A stretch of DNA of 64,000 nucleotides from Cephalotrichum gorgonifer (Eukaryota; Ascomycota; Sordariomycetes; Microascales; Microascaceae). The stretch spans positions 763,981-827,980 of the forward strand of contig ONZQ02000006.1 in assembly GCA_900312665.1 (NCBI GenBank). The letters are read 5' to 3'. Positions within the stretch are counted from its first letter, which is position 1. Every line of letters begins with the position of its first letter. Made by a program: the position numbers and the translations under genes. Positions 35,427-43,320 of this stretch are shown here, in pieces. The notes beneath the pieces were generated by a model. The model worked only from the letters and a program-made list of their open reading frames with translations, did not search any database and was not told the origin of the DNA.

Positions 35427-36182
35427 GGGGTTGTCGGGGATGGGGTGTAGGGGAGTAGGGTAGGTCGTAAAGAGAGCGACAGATTTCGGATCGACTTTGT
35501 TGAAGGGGCGGACTTTTACGTTTCTTGACAGCTTGATATTTAATCCTTTTTGCCTGGGGGGAGGAGACGGAAGCACACGATGGCACGTACATAAGCCTGG
35601 GGGGGCGGCTTCCTACTTCCCCCACAGGGTTCGCAAAGATCCTTTTGCATGTTGCGAGTTCCGGCGTATACGCTTTTGGGCCGGCGGTGGTTGATGTTTG
35701 GCAGAAGGAATGAGATGATAGAGGAATCGGGCTGCTCTTATGCTTGATACTGATACCCTTAAATAAGAAAAATAATATTTTCTCGCCGAATACACGTGGA
35801 CTATATTGAGCAGACTTTAGCTTCTCAGGAGGCCAATTTTTTTCCCTTCAGTGTCGGCGAGTTATGCGGTGTGTATGGGTTGTTATATTAGTCGGACTCA
35901 CCGAGCGATAGAAGGTGGTTTGCGAAGCTCATCTCACCGAAACTCATCCGAACCTCAGCCATCATCAACTTTCATCCCTACCAACCAACACATCGGCCAA
36001 CCACTCCAGCCACCAAGCCATTCCAAACACCACACCACAACTCGCAATATTCTATAAAATTTAAAATAGGAGGGAAAGAGAGCGTTTTAAGCTTAGCTAC
36101 TCTCAGGGCTGCCACCAGTAACGCTCCCGCTAATAGCCCTAGGAAAGAAAGAGACCGGGAAGACGCAACGGAGAAGGGGGAA

Positions 36183-36226
<44 letters not shown>

Positions 36227-36235
36227 TGGAGTGAA
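35427..36235. other. Intergenic spacer, FAB1 / MDM12
   Basis: This holds the 3' UTR of FAB1 and the promoter and leader of MDM12. I see no gene. The final 50 bases hold the AC microsatellite listed separately. Confidence 0.6.
36184..36223 (+). repeat. (AC)20 microsatellite in the MDM12 leader
   Basis: There are twenty uninterrupted AC units, ending 12 nt before the MDM12 ATG at 36236. The repeat must lie in the 5' UTR or core promoter, so its length could affect expression. Confidence 0.95.
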
Positions 36236-37507
36236 ATGTCAATAGACCTCAACTGGGAAACCCTAACGGGCGGAGCGTCGGGCGACGAGCTATCGAACCG
36301 GATACGCGACTTCATCCACGCCAAGTTCCAGACCGTGCCGCTCCCGCGCTTCCTCCGGTCCGTTACGGTCCACGGCTTCGACTTTGGTAGCGTGCCGCCC
36401 GAGGTGGAGCTCAAGGACATCACGGACCCGCTGCCGGACTTCTACGATGCCGAGGCCGGGGACGATGACGATGAGGAGGAGGAAGACAGGGTGGAAGAGA
36501 GGAAGCGGCGGAGGAGCAGGAGCAGGGACCCGGGGGGAGCGGGGGTGCGGCCGAGCGTGAGGGCCGACCTGGGCAGCCCGTTTCTAGGGGTTGGGACGCC
36601 GGGGATGATGGGGGGCGGGAACATGCATTACTTCCAGGCGCATCTCGCCTCGGGGTTCTCGGGCTCGAGGACGCCGCTCGCGGCGGCCACGGGGGGGAAT
36701 CTGGGGAATAGCGGCTGGGCACCACCCCCTGGAGGGGGAGTGCGGCGGACGGGAGACGACATCACGCCCTCGCACAGCAGGAACGCGTCGCACAGCTCCG
36801 TGTCCGAGCGGAGCTTCGACCCCGCAAGCCTGGTACCGCCGACGAAGCTGAGGGAGAAGGGTAGCGTCTCGACACTAGGTCCGTCCCGGCCGCCCACGAG
36901 GGACACGGCGCTCTCGGGGTCCGCCATCGCGGAGGAGGAGGGCGACGAATACGGCGACGACGACGACGACGACGGGAAAGAAGGAGTTGAGGAAGATGGT
37001 GGTGAGGGCGGGGCCCGCCCGCCGCGCACGGGGAGGGAGCCGAGGGTCGAGGACCTCCAGGCCGTCTTCAGGATCAAGTACGCGGGCGACATCAAGCTCA
37101 TGCTCACGGCCGTGATCCTGCTCGACTTCCCGATGCCCAGCTTCGTGGGGATCCCCGTGAAGCTCAACATCACGGGCCTCACGTTCGACGGCGTGGGCGT
37201 GGTGGCCAGCATACGGAAGAAGGTCCACTTCTGCTTCCTCAGCCCCGAGGACGCGCTCGCGGCGGTCGGCCACGATGACGACGGGGATGGGGTGGAGGGC
37301 GGGGACGGGATGGCCGGTTCCTCTCGGAAGGCCAAGTTCGGGGGGCTGCTGCAGGAGGTCAAGGTCGAGAGCGAGATCGGGGAGAGGGAGGCCGGGAGGC
37401 AGAGCCTCAAGAATGTGGGAAAGGTGGAGAGGTTCGTGCTGGAGCAGGTGAGGAGGATATTCGAGGAGGAGTTTGTCTATCCTAGTTTCTGGACATTTTT
37501 AGTCTAG
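36236..37507 (+). CDS. MDM12: Mdm12, ERMES complex subunit
   Basis: A single exon encodes 423 residues. The start MSIDLNWETLT is the conserved Mdm12 N-terminus; the frame is open further upstream but without an ATG. The SMP lipid-binding domain is split: an N-terminal part (RIRDFIHAKFQTVPLPRFL, VTVHGFDFGSVPPEVELKDI) and a C-terminal part (FRIKYAGDIKLMLTAVILLD, GLTFDGVGVVASIRKKVHF, FVLEQVRRIFEEEFVYPSFW). Between them lies an Asp/Glu- and Gly-rich insert of about 200 residues, typical of filamentous fungi. Mdm12 bridges Mmm1 in the ER and Mdm34 in the outer mitochondrial membrane, forming the ERMES tether that transfers phospholipids and shapes mitochondria. It converges on VPS28 with only 125 nt between the stops. 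Confidence 0.95.
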   Translation: MSIDLNWETLTGGASGDELSNRIRDFIHAKFQTVPLPRFLRSVTVHGFDFGSVPPEVELKDITDPLPDFYDAEAGDDDDEEEEDRVEERKRRRSRSRDPGGAGVRPSVRADLGSPFLGVGTPGMMGGGNMHYFQAHLASGFSGSRTPLAAATGGNLGNSGWAPPPGGGVRRTGDDITPSHSRNASHSSVSERSFDPASLVPPTKLREKGSVSTLGPSRPPTRDTALSGSAIAEEEGDEYGDDDDDDGKEGVEEDGGEGGARPPRTGREPRVEDLQAVFRIKYAGDIKLMLTAVILLDFPMPSFVGIPVKLNITGLTFDGVGVVASIRKKVHFCFLSPEDALAAVGHDDDGDGVEGGDGMAGSSRKAKFGGLLQEVKVESEIGEREAGRQSLKNVGKVERFVLEQVRRIFEEEFVYPSFWTFLV

Positions 37508-37632
37508 AAAGGTTTCTCTTCCCCGGAGGGAATCTCTCCTCCCCTTCCTCCGCCACCTCCTGTGTAGAATTATATCATCTATATATATACACACACACGC
37601 ATATATAGCATACGGAGCACACTCAAGCGCGA

Positions 37633-38507
37633 CTACGACAGCGTACCCTTGAACCCGTTATACGCCTGCTGGATATCCATCTCCAACTCCCTAGCCTGGT
37701 CCTCCCCCAGCTCGTCCGTGGCCTTCATCTGGTTCAGCGTGATCAGCCACTGCACGATCTTGCCCCTGTTCTCAAAGTCCTTGTCCGTCACCCTGTTGAC
37801 CGACTGTATTACGTCCGAGAGCAGCGGGTGCAGCTGGTCCTTGGAGAGGAATCCCAGCTTCACGGCGTCGAGGAAGGTGATGAACTCCTGCGTCGCCTCG
37901 GCGATGAGCACGCCGTTGTTGGCGACCGAGCCGGCGGGCGCGCCAACGGGCGCGGGCGCGGCCGAGATGGTCGTGGAGGGCATCCCGACCCGGATGCGCT
38001 CTGTCGCGCGGGGCACCTCCAGGTCCCACTCCGCCTTGAACTCCTCCAGCCCGACGAAGGCCTTGGCTACGGTCTCATCGGCGAGGAGGGACTTGTACTG
38101 CTTCAGCGAGCGGTCGCATATCTCGGCGTACTCTGCCTCGGGCACGGCGTCCTTGAGGAATGCCTTCTCGAGCTCGTCGAGGGTCACGAGGATGCTGAAG
38201 AGCTCGGCCAGGGAGTCTTGGAGGTCGCGCTCGGCGCGGTTCTCGGCGAGTTGGACTTCCTAAGCAGGTGGGTTAGGGATGAAACTTTTCGGGAGAAGGA
38301 CTGATGGTTGGGTGTGGCCCTAGGCGGACAAAGTGGGGGGGGCAAAGGGTGGAGGTGGGAGGAGAGAGGAAGGAAGGGGAACGGGTACTGGACATTGGGC
38401 TGGCTGGCTCGGTGAGCTCTCACCTCGTCGAGATTTATTGTGGCCGATAAAGCTGTGTTGGGGACATAGCTATGGGGAGTCGGTGCGTATGGCTGGCGCG
38501 ACATCAT
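37633..38507 (-). CDS. VPS28: Vps28, ESCRT-I subunit
   Basis: Two exons (38507-38424 and 38259-37633, 164-nt intron) give 236 residues. Exon 1 encodes the Pro/Tyr-rich start and ATINLDE, and exon 2 opens EVQLAENRAERDLQDSLAEL, the standard Vps28 core. The N-terminal domain, which binds Vps23 and Vps37, runs to about residue 125. A Pro/Ala linker leads to the C-terminal four-helix bundle (EFITFLDAVKLGFLSKDQLH, KIVQWLITLNQMKATDELGE) that binds ESCRT-II. Two adjacent ATGs (38507 and 38504) are possible starts. ESCRT-I sorts ubiquitinated cargo into multivesicular bodies and in fungi also functions in ambient-pH signalling. Confidence 0.96.
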
Positions 38508-38885
38508 GAGAGGGAAACGCGGAGCAGAGGCCTCGCATCATGGCTCTGATCACTCGCAAGTCGAGCTTGGTGGGATGCCTGGCATCATCAGAGTACTTGT
38601 ATAACTGGAGTAAGCACCCCCAAGATGGGGTGCCTAGATTCCTTAATAAGCCAGTTGTTATCAAGTGTCAGGTGCGGGACGCTTGCACTAGCCGGGTCCC
38701 TGATTTTACACCGCTTTCCAAACTCGGTCGCGATAAGCTCGATAAGCCCCACCGCAAATTTTTGGTTCATAGGATTTTTTTGTTCGGCGGTCCCTCGCAT
38801 TCCCTCCAGCAGCTAGCAAACCAACCCTGCAAGCAACATCGCGACCCCGGGCACTCGAACTCGAGTCCCAACAAGAGCCGCCACG
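38508..38885. promoter_or_regulatory. Shared divergent promoter region, VPS28 / NOC2
   Basis: The start codons of the two divergent genes are 378 nt apart, so both promoters must overlap here. One AGTACTTGTATA element of the dispersed motif family lies near 38591. No specific factor-binding site can be called from sequence alone. Confidence 0.5.
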
Positions 38886-41318
38886 ATGCCGGTCACGAAA
38901 AAGAACCTAAAGGCGACCAAGAAGTTCGAAAAGAAGCACCTCAAGAGCATCCTCGACAAGCGCAAGGACCAGGCGAAGATCAAGCAGAGGAACCAGCTCC
39001 GCGACAAGCGGAAGACGACCAAGACCAAGGATGCCGAGTTCTTCAAGGGCGGCGACAAGGCGGGGGCGGCGGCCGACAAGGCGGCGATAAGCGGCGTGAA
39101 GAAGAACGCAAAGGTCAACGAGATGAGCGTCGACGACTTCTTCCAGGGCGGGTTCGAGTTCATTGACCAGGGCCCCGACGGGAAGAAGAAGGACACGAAA
39201 TTGGGCAAGAGGAAGAGGGTGGCGGCGCCCGCTGAGGGGGAGGAGGCACAGGAGGAGGAGGAGTCCGGCGCCGAGGACGATGGCTCCGAGGATGACGCCT
39301 TCTCGGACATCTCGGTTGGCGACCCTGTCGTGAGCGACAGCGATGAGGAGGGCGAGGATGAGGACGAAGACGAGAACAGGGGGATGTCTCAGAAGGCAAT
39401 GGACGACCTAGCGACAAAAGACCCCGAGTTCTACAAGTTCCTCAAGGAGACCGACCCGGAGGCGCTCGACTTCGACCAGGACGCCGATCTCGCTGAAGTC
39501 GACTCTCTAAGCGGAGGCGAGGACGACGACGACGAGGAAGAGGAAGAACAGCCAAAGAAGAAGCGGAAGCAGTCAAAAAAGAAGGCGAAGGAGGAGGATG
39601 AGGAGGCCGATGGCTCGGAACTGACCAAGGAGATGGTGGCAAAGTGGAAGAAGTCCATGGTGGAGGACAAGTCGCTGCGCGCCGCGAGGCGGGTCGTGCT
39701 GGCCTTCCGCAGCGCCGCTCACCTCAACGAGGGCGATGAGGAGGACCAGAAGAGGGAGAAGTACATCATCACCAGCCCGCAGGTGTTCAACGACGTCCTC
39801 ATCGCCGCGATGAAGCACGTACCCGAGGTTATGAACCACCACCTACCCGTCAAGGAGTCCTCGTCCGGGAAGCTCTACGTGCAGACGGAATCCAAGAAGT
39901 TCAAGACCCTGTCCCTCCTACTAAAGACCTACACGGCGTCAGCCATCCACCTCCTCGGGACGCTGTCCGACGAGAGGACGCTGAAGCTCACCATCTCCTC
40001 GCTCGAGCCCGTGCTGCCGTACCTCCTCACCTTCCGCAAGCTCCTCAAGGCGCTGATCAAGACAATTGTGAACTTCTGGTCGCAGCAGGCCAGCACCGAG
40101 TCCACCAAGGTCACGGCCTTCCTCATCCTCCGCCGCATCATGGTGATCGGCGACAAGGGCATCCGCGAGACGGTGCTGAAGCTGACGTACCAGGGCCTGA
40201 TCCAGGGGTGCCGCGTGACGAACCACAACACCATCCGCGGCATCCACCTCCTCAAAAACTCCGCCGCCGAGCTCTGGGGCATCGACCCGGGCGTCGGCTA
40301 CACCACCGCCTTCGGCTTCATCCGCCAGCTGGCGCTCCACCTCCGCAACAGCATCGTCCACAACAAGAAGGACGCGCACCGCGCCATATATAACTGGCAG
40401 TACACACACTCGCTGGATTTCTGGTCCGTCGTGCTGGCGGAGCACTGCTCGCCGCTGAAGGAGGCCGAGGCCGGGCACGAGAGCCAGCTCAAGCTGCTGA
40501 TCTACCCGCTGGTGCAGGTCACGCTGGGCGCCATGCGGCTCATTCCGTCGTCGACCTACTTCCCCCTGCGGTTCCACCTCGTGCGGGCCATCCTCCGGCT
40601 CTCGCGCTCGACGGGGACGTACGTCCCGCTCGCGTCCCCCCTCCTGGAGGTGCTCTCGTCGGTGGAGATGAAGAAAGCGCCCAAGTCGTCAACACTCAAG
40701 CCCCTCGACTTTGCGGTTAACTACAAGGCCTCCAAGGCGTATCTCCGGACGAGGACGTACCAGGACGGCGTGGGCGAGCAGGTGATCGAGCTTCTCTCCG
40801 AGTTCCTCCTCCTGTGGGCGACCAACATCGCGTTCCCCGAGTTCTCGCTGCCGGTGGTGATCCAGCTCAAGCGGTACCTGAAGCAGGCGCGCCAGAAGTC
40901 GACGGGCAACAAGAACATGAAGCTCTCGGCGGCGCTCGTGACGCTGGTGCAGAAGATCGAGGCGAACGGCAAGTTCATAGAGGGCAAGAGGTCCGGGGTG
41001 GACTTCGCGCCCAGGGACAGGAGTCAGGTGGACAACTTCCTGAAGGGGTTCGAGCTGCAGAAGACGCCGCTGGGGGCGTACGTGTTTGCGCAGAGGAAGG
41101 GGAGGGAGGAGAAGGAGAAGATGCTGGAGGAGGCGAGGGAGGAGGAGAGGAGGAAGAAGGACGAGGAGAAGGGCGGTGCGGCGGGGTCGGGGGCAAGTGA
41201 TAGCGAGGGGGAGGAGGAGGAGGAGGAGGACGTGGATATGATTGGGGAGGATGACGAGGAGGAGGAGGATGACGAAGAGATGGACGGGTTCGGAGATGAG
41301 GATGAGGATGATGAGTAG
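38886..41318 (+). CDS. NOC2: Noc2, nucleolar ribosome-assembly factor
   Basis: A single exon encodes 810 residues. The N-terminus is very basic (KKNLKATKKFEKKHLK), followed by long acidic stretches and KKKRKQSKKKAK-type nuclear signals. The conserved Noc2 domain occupies about residues 325-650 (KLYVQTESKKFKTLSLLLKT, VNFWSQQASTESTKVTAFLI, LGAMRLIPSSTYFPLRFHLV). The tail (RSQVDNFLKGFELQKTPLGA) is followed by an acidic C-terminus of mostly Glu/Asp. In yeast Noc2 pairs with Mak21/Noc1 in the nucleolus and with Noc3 in the nucleoplasm, and escorts pre-60S particles. The frame is clean over 2.4 kb, so local sequence quality is good. Confidence 0.96.
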   Translation: MPVTKKNLKATKKFEKKHLKSILDKRKDQAKIKQRNQLRDKRKTTKTKDAEFFKGGDKAGAAADKAAISGVKKNAKVNEMSVDDFFQGGFEFIDQGPDGKKKDTKLGKRKRVAAPAEGEEAQEEEESGAEDDGSEDDAFSDISVGDPVVSDSDEEGEDEDEDENRGMSQKAMDDLATKDPEFYKFLKETDPEALDFDQDADLAEVDSLSGGEDDDDEEEEEQPKKKRKQSKKKAKEEDEEADGSELTKEMVAKWKKSMVEDKSLRAARRVVLAFRSAAHLNEGDEEDQKREKYIITSPQVFNDVLIAAMKHVPEVMNHHLPVKESSSGKLYVQTESKKFKTLSLLLKTYTASAIHLLGTLSDERTLKLTISSLEPVLPYLLTFRKLLKALIKTIVNFWSQQASTESTKVTAFLILRRIMVIGDKGIRETVLKLTYQGLIQGCRVTNHNTIRGIHLLKNSAAELWGIDPGVGYTTAFGFIRQLALHLRNSIVHNKKDAHRAIYNWQYTHSLDFWSVVLAEHCSPLKEAEAGHESQLKLLIYPLVQVTLGAMRLIPSSTYFPLRFHLVRAILRLSRSTGTYVPLASPLLEVLSSVEMKKAPKSSTLKPLDFAVNYKASKAYLRTRTYQDGVGEQVIELLSEFLLLWATNIAFPEFSLPVVIQLKRYLKQARQKSTGNKNMKLSAALVTLVQKIEANGKFIEGKRSGVDFAPRDRSQVDNFLKGFELQKTPLGAYVFAQRKGREEKEKMLEEAREEERRKKDEEKGGAAGSGASDSEGEEEEEEDVDMIGEDDEEEEDDEEMDGFGDEDEDDE

Positions 41319-42284
41319 ATTGTGTTAAAATAATTTGTTCTTGAGGTATGGCATAGCAATCCAACGTTACACGGCGCTCATGTAGCTTGCTCGAGGAGAG
41401 AGGGTGATACTCATGGAAGGGGTATGTATATTGATCATTTCTGTTCGGGGCGAGGTTCGCCCACGCAGTAGAATATACGACAGAATCTGACTTTCTGCTC
41501 CCCTGTCTCTGACTGTTCCCCCCCTCCCCCCCTTTCACCTTTTCCCCCGGGAAAGCACTCCGTGGGAGATCTCATAATTCGCACCAAACCCACCCTCCAT
41601 GGCCACAAAGGCCACCAAGTAAGCATCCTTCCTCCCTCTCTTCCCTTCGCTTGAACATGCTCTTAGCTCAAGCCAGGTTGACTGGCGGAAATATAGGTGG
41701 CTTCGACGCACCCACGGTCCTCACTACTTGTTGGGTCCTGTCCGTCCCTTCTTCTTTGATTTCGCCTTCGCTTAATTGCTTCGTCGGCATGGTTGCAACA
41801 TCATTGGCCGCTTTGCCGCCTTCTTGACACGCGCCACCTTATGGTTCTCCAGCATCGGCCCAGACCAGATGGGATTCCAGGCCGAACCAAAAGAAAAGAA
41901 AAAAACGTAACTCCAGAGTCGTATCTGTCTGTTGGGGGGGCGGCCGTTGGAATTGGCCCGGTCTACTATCAGGATTAACATGCCGACGGTTAGCATGGAC
42001 CAACACCAGACCAACACCGAGGACGGGCCAACATCGAGCCAGCAACCAACACCAACACCAACACCAGCTCCAACGGGCTATATGGTATTAATAGCATTTC
42101 CGATCCTACCCACCCATCTCAACCGCATCTATGCTGTGGACTTTTGTTCCCCGAGTGTTCCTCCTCGTTTAAATAGCACAGCATTGCACGGTCTTCATAC
42201 TATACTTTTTACTTTTTACATCTCACTATCTCCACCCCATCCACCAAGATCCTTATCCCTCCCTACTACCAAGGAAAGGTTCAA
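41319..42284. other. Intergenic spacer, NOC2 / small propeptide-like gene
   Basis: I see no gene. The region holds a stretch of ACCAAC hexamers near 42040-42072 and pyrimidine-rich sequence before the next ATG. Confidence 0.55.
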
Positions 42285-42836
42285 ATGTCCAAACGTTTCA
42301 TCTCATGGCTCTTCTGCAGACCGGGGCCAACTGCGCCTCCCCTTAGGAATACGGGTAGGTCAGTTCCGCCCCCTCACCAACCGGCAGGCCCCAGACCGGA
42401 GAGTGTAGAGACTGGTCAAATAGGGTCTACCACCCCACATGAGAACGCAAACGCAAACGCAGCCGGGGCAAGCGCCGAGGATGCCCAGGATGCTATCCCT
42501 GCCACGGAGACAACAGGGGACGTGACGGACTCCGGGGCGGGCGGTACGGACAGCAGCCAGATAACCCGCACCCCCTCTACCGACTCCGAGAGGACAATCG
42601 TTACTTCCGAGGACGAATACACTATCTGGCCGCAAAACCGTGACCGTGAGTACACGGATCGTATCCACAGCAAGCTCTTGACCATTTTCAGCCAGGATCG
42701 CATAGTGCGAACCGGCGGAAATACTACAAGAGTCGCCTTTTGGAGCGTGTCTGCTGTTACACCTCGCGAAGTTGCCCAGCTTCGAGAGATGGAGGCTGAG
42801 GGTGTAGGTGACAACAGCCGGCGATGGAAGATATAG
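42285..42836 (+). CDS. Small protein resembling the subtilisin propeptide domain of the next gene
   Basis: One intron-free frame of 183 residues. There is no clear signal peptide, although MSKRFISWLFC is mildly hydrophobic. Residues about 30-105 are Ala/Thr/Gly-rich. The C-terminal 75 residues align by eye with residues 45502-45688 of the downstream protease: EYTIWPQN against SYTIWPRD, then RVAFWSVSAVTPREVAQLRE against SVDFWHATLTEDEAQALRE. In that protease this segment lies just before the catalytic domain, where an inhibitor-I9-like prodomain is expected. This gene could thus be a free-standing prodomain that inhibits or folds a protease, or a truncated relic of a duplicated protease gene. 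No catalytic residues follow the domain. The frame could also end at a donor (GTAGGT near 42812), but no matching downstream exon was found. Confidence 0.6.
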   Translation: MSKRFISWLFCRPGPTAPPLRNTGRSVPPPHQPAGPRPESVETGQIGSTTPHENANANAAGASAEDAQDAIPATETTGDVTDSGAGGTDSSQITRTPSTDSERTIVTSEDEYTIWPQNRDREYTDRIHSKLLTIFSQDRIVRTGGNTTRVAFWSVSAVTPREVAQLREMEAEGVGDNSRRWKI

Positions 42837-43320
42837 TTCTATCTTGATCACAGTAACTAAACTATATATAGACCGTTCTCGTTTTCCTTTCGGTTCCAGT
42901 AGACCCGGAGTGGTAAAGGAGGGAGGTTTCGTTTTTTTTAGGGGTGGGGGGGGGGGGGGGGAGGGGGTGGGAACAGGCGATCGGCCTCGAGCTCGAGGGA
43001 GACAAAGCCAGCCAACACCGGAGGTACCTCGATACTACTACATGTTGGGTCTTGTTATATTTGTTGGAGACTGGTCTTCTATATATGGACATTAGGCTGA
43101 CTTCAGTTGGCGGACATGGCTCAAAGGATGAGCCAGCCGAGGGAGTCTTGACGATGGAAGGATTCTGCAGAGGGATAGATGTACTTAAAGAGACTACAGT
43201 CTCCCGGATGAAGTCCATATCGCCTCATCTTTTGCCATCGGACTCTACACTTCGTTATATCCTCTTTTGCCTTGAACCCCCTACGGTGTGAGACCTCCGA
43301 TTCGCTCTCATATTGCAGTC
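42837..43320. other. Spacer and promoter of the subtilisin gene
   Basis: This 484-nt stretch has a 16-G tract at 42946-42961 and no recognisable gene. Frames such as 42944-43291 have no domain. Confidence 0.5.

Noticed and set aside
36224..36235. Apparent earlier start of MDM12 at 36224
   Set aside because: That codon is GTG. The first ATG is at 36236, which matches the conserved MSIDLNW start.
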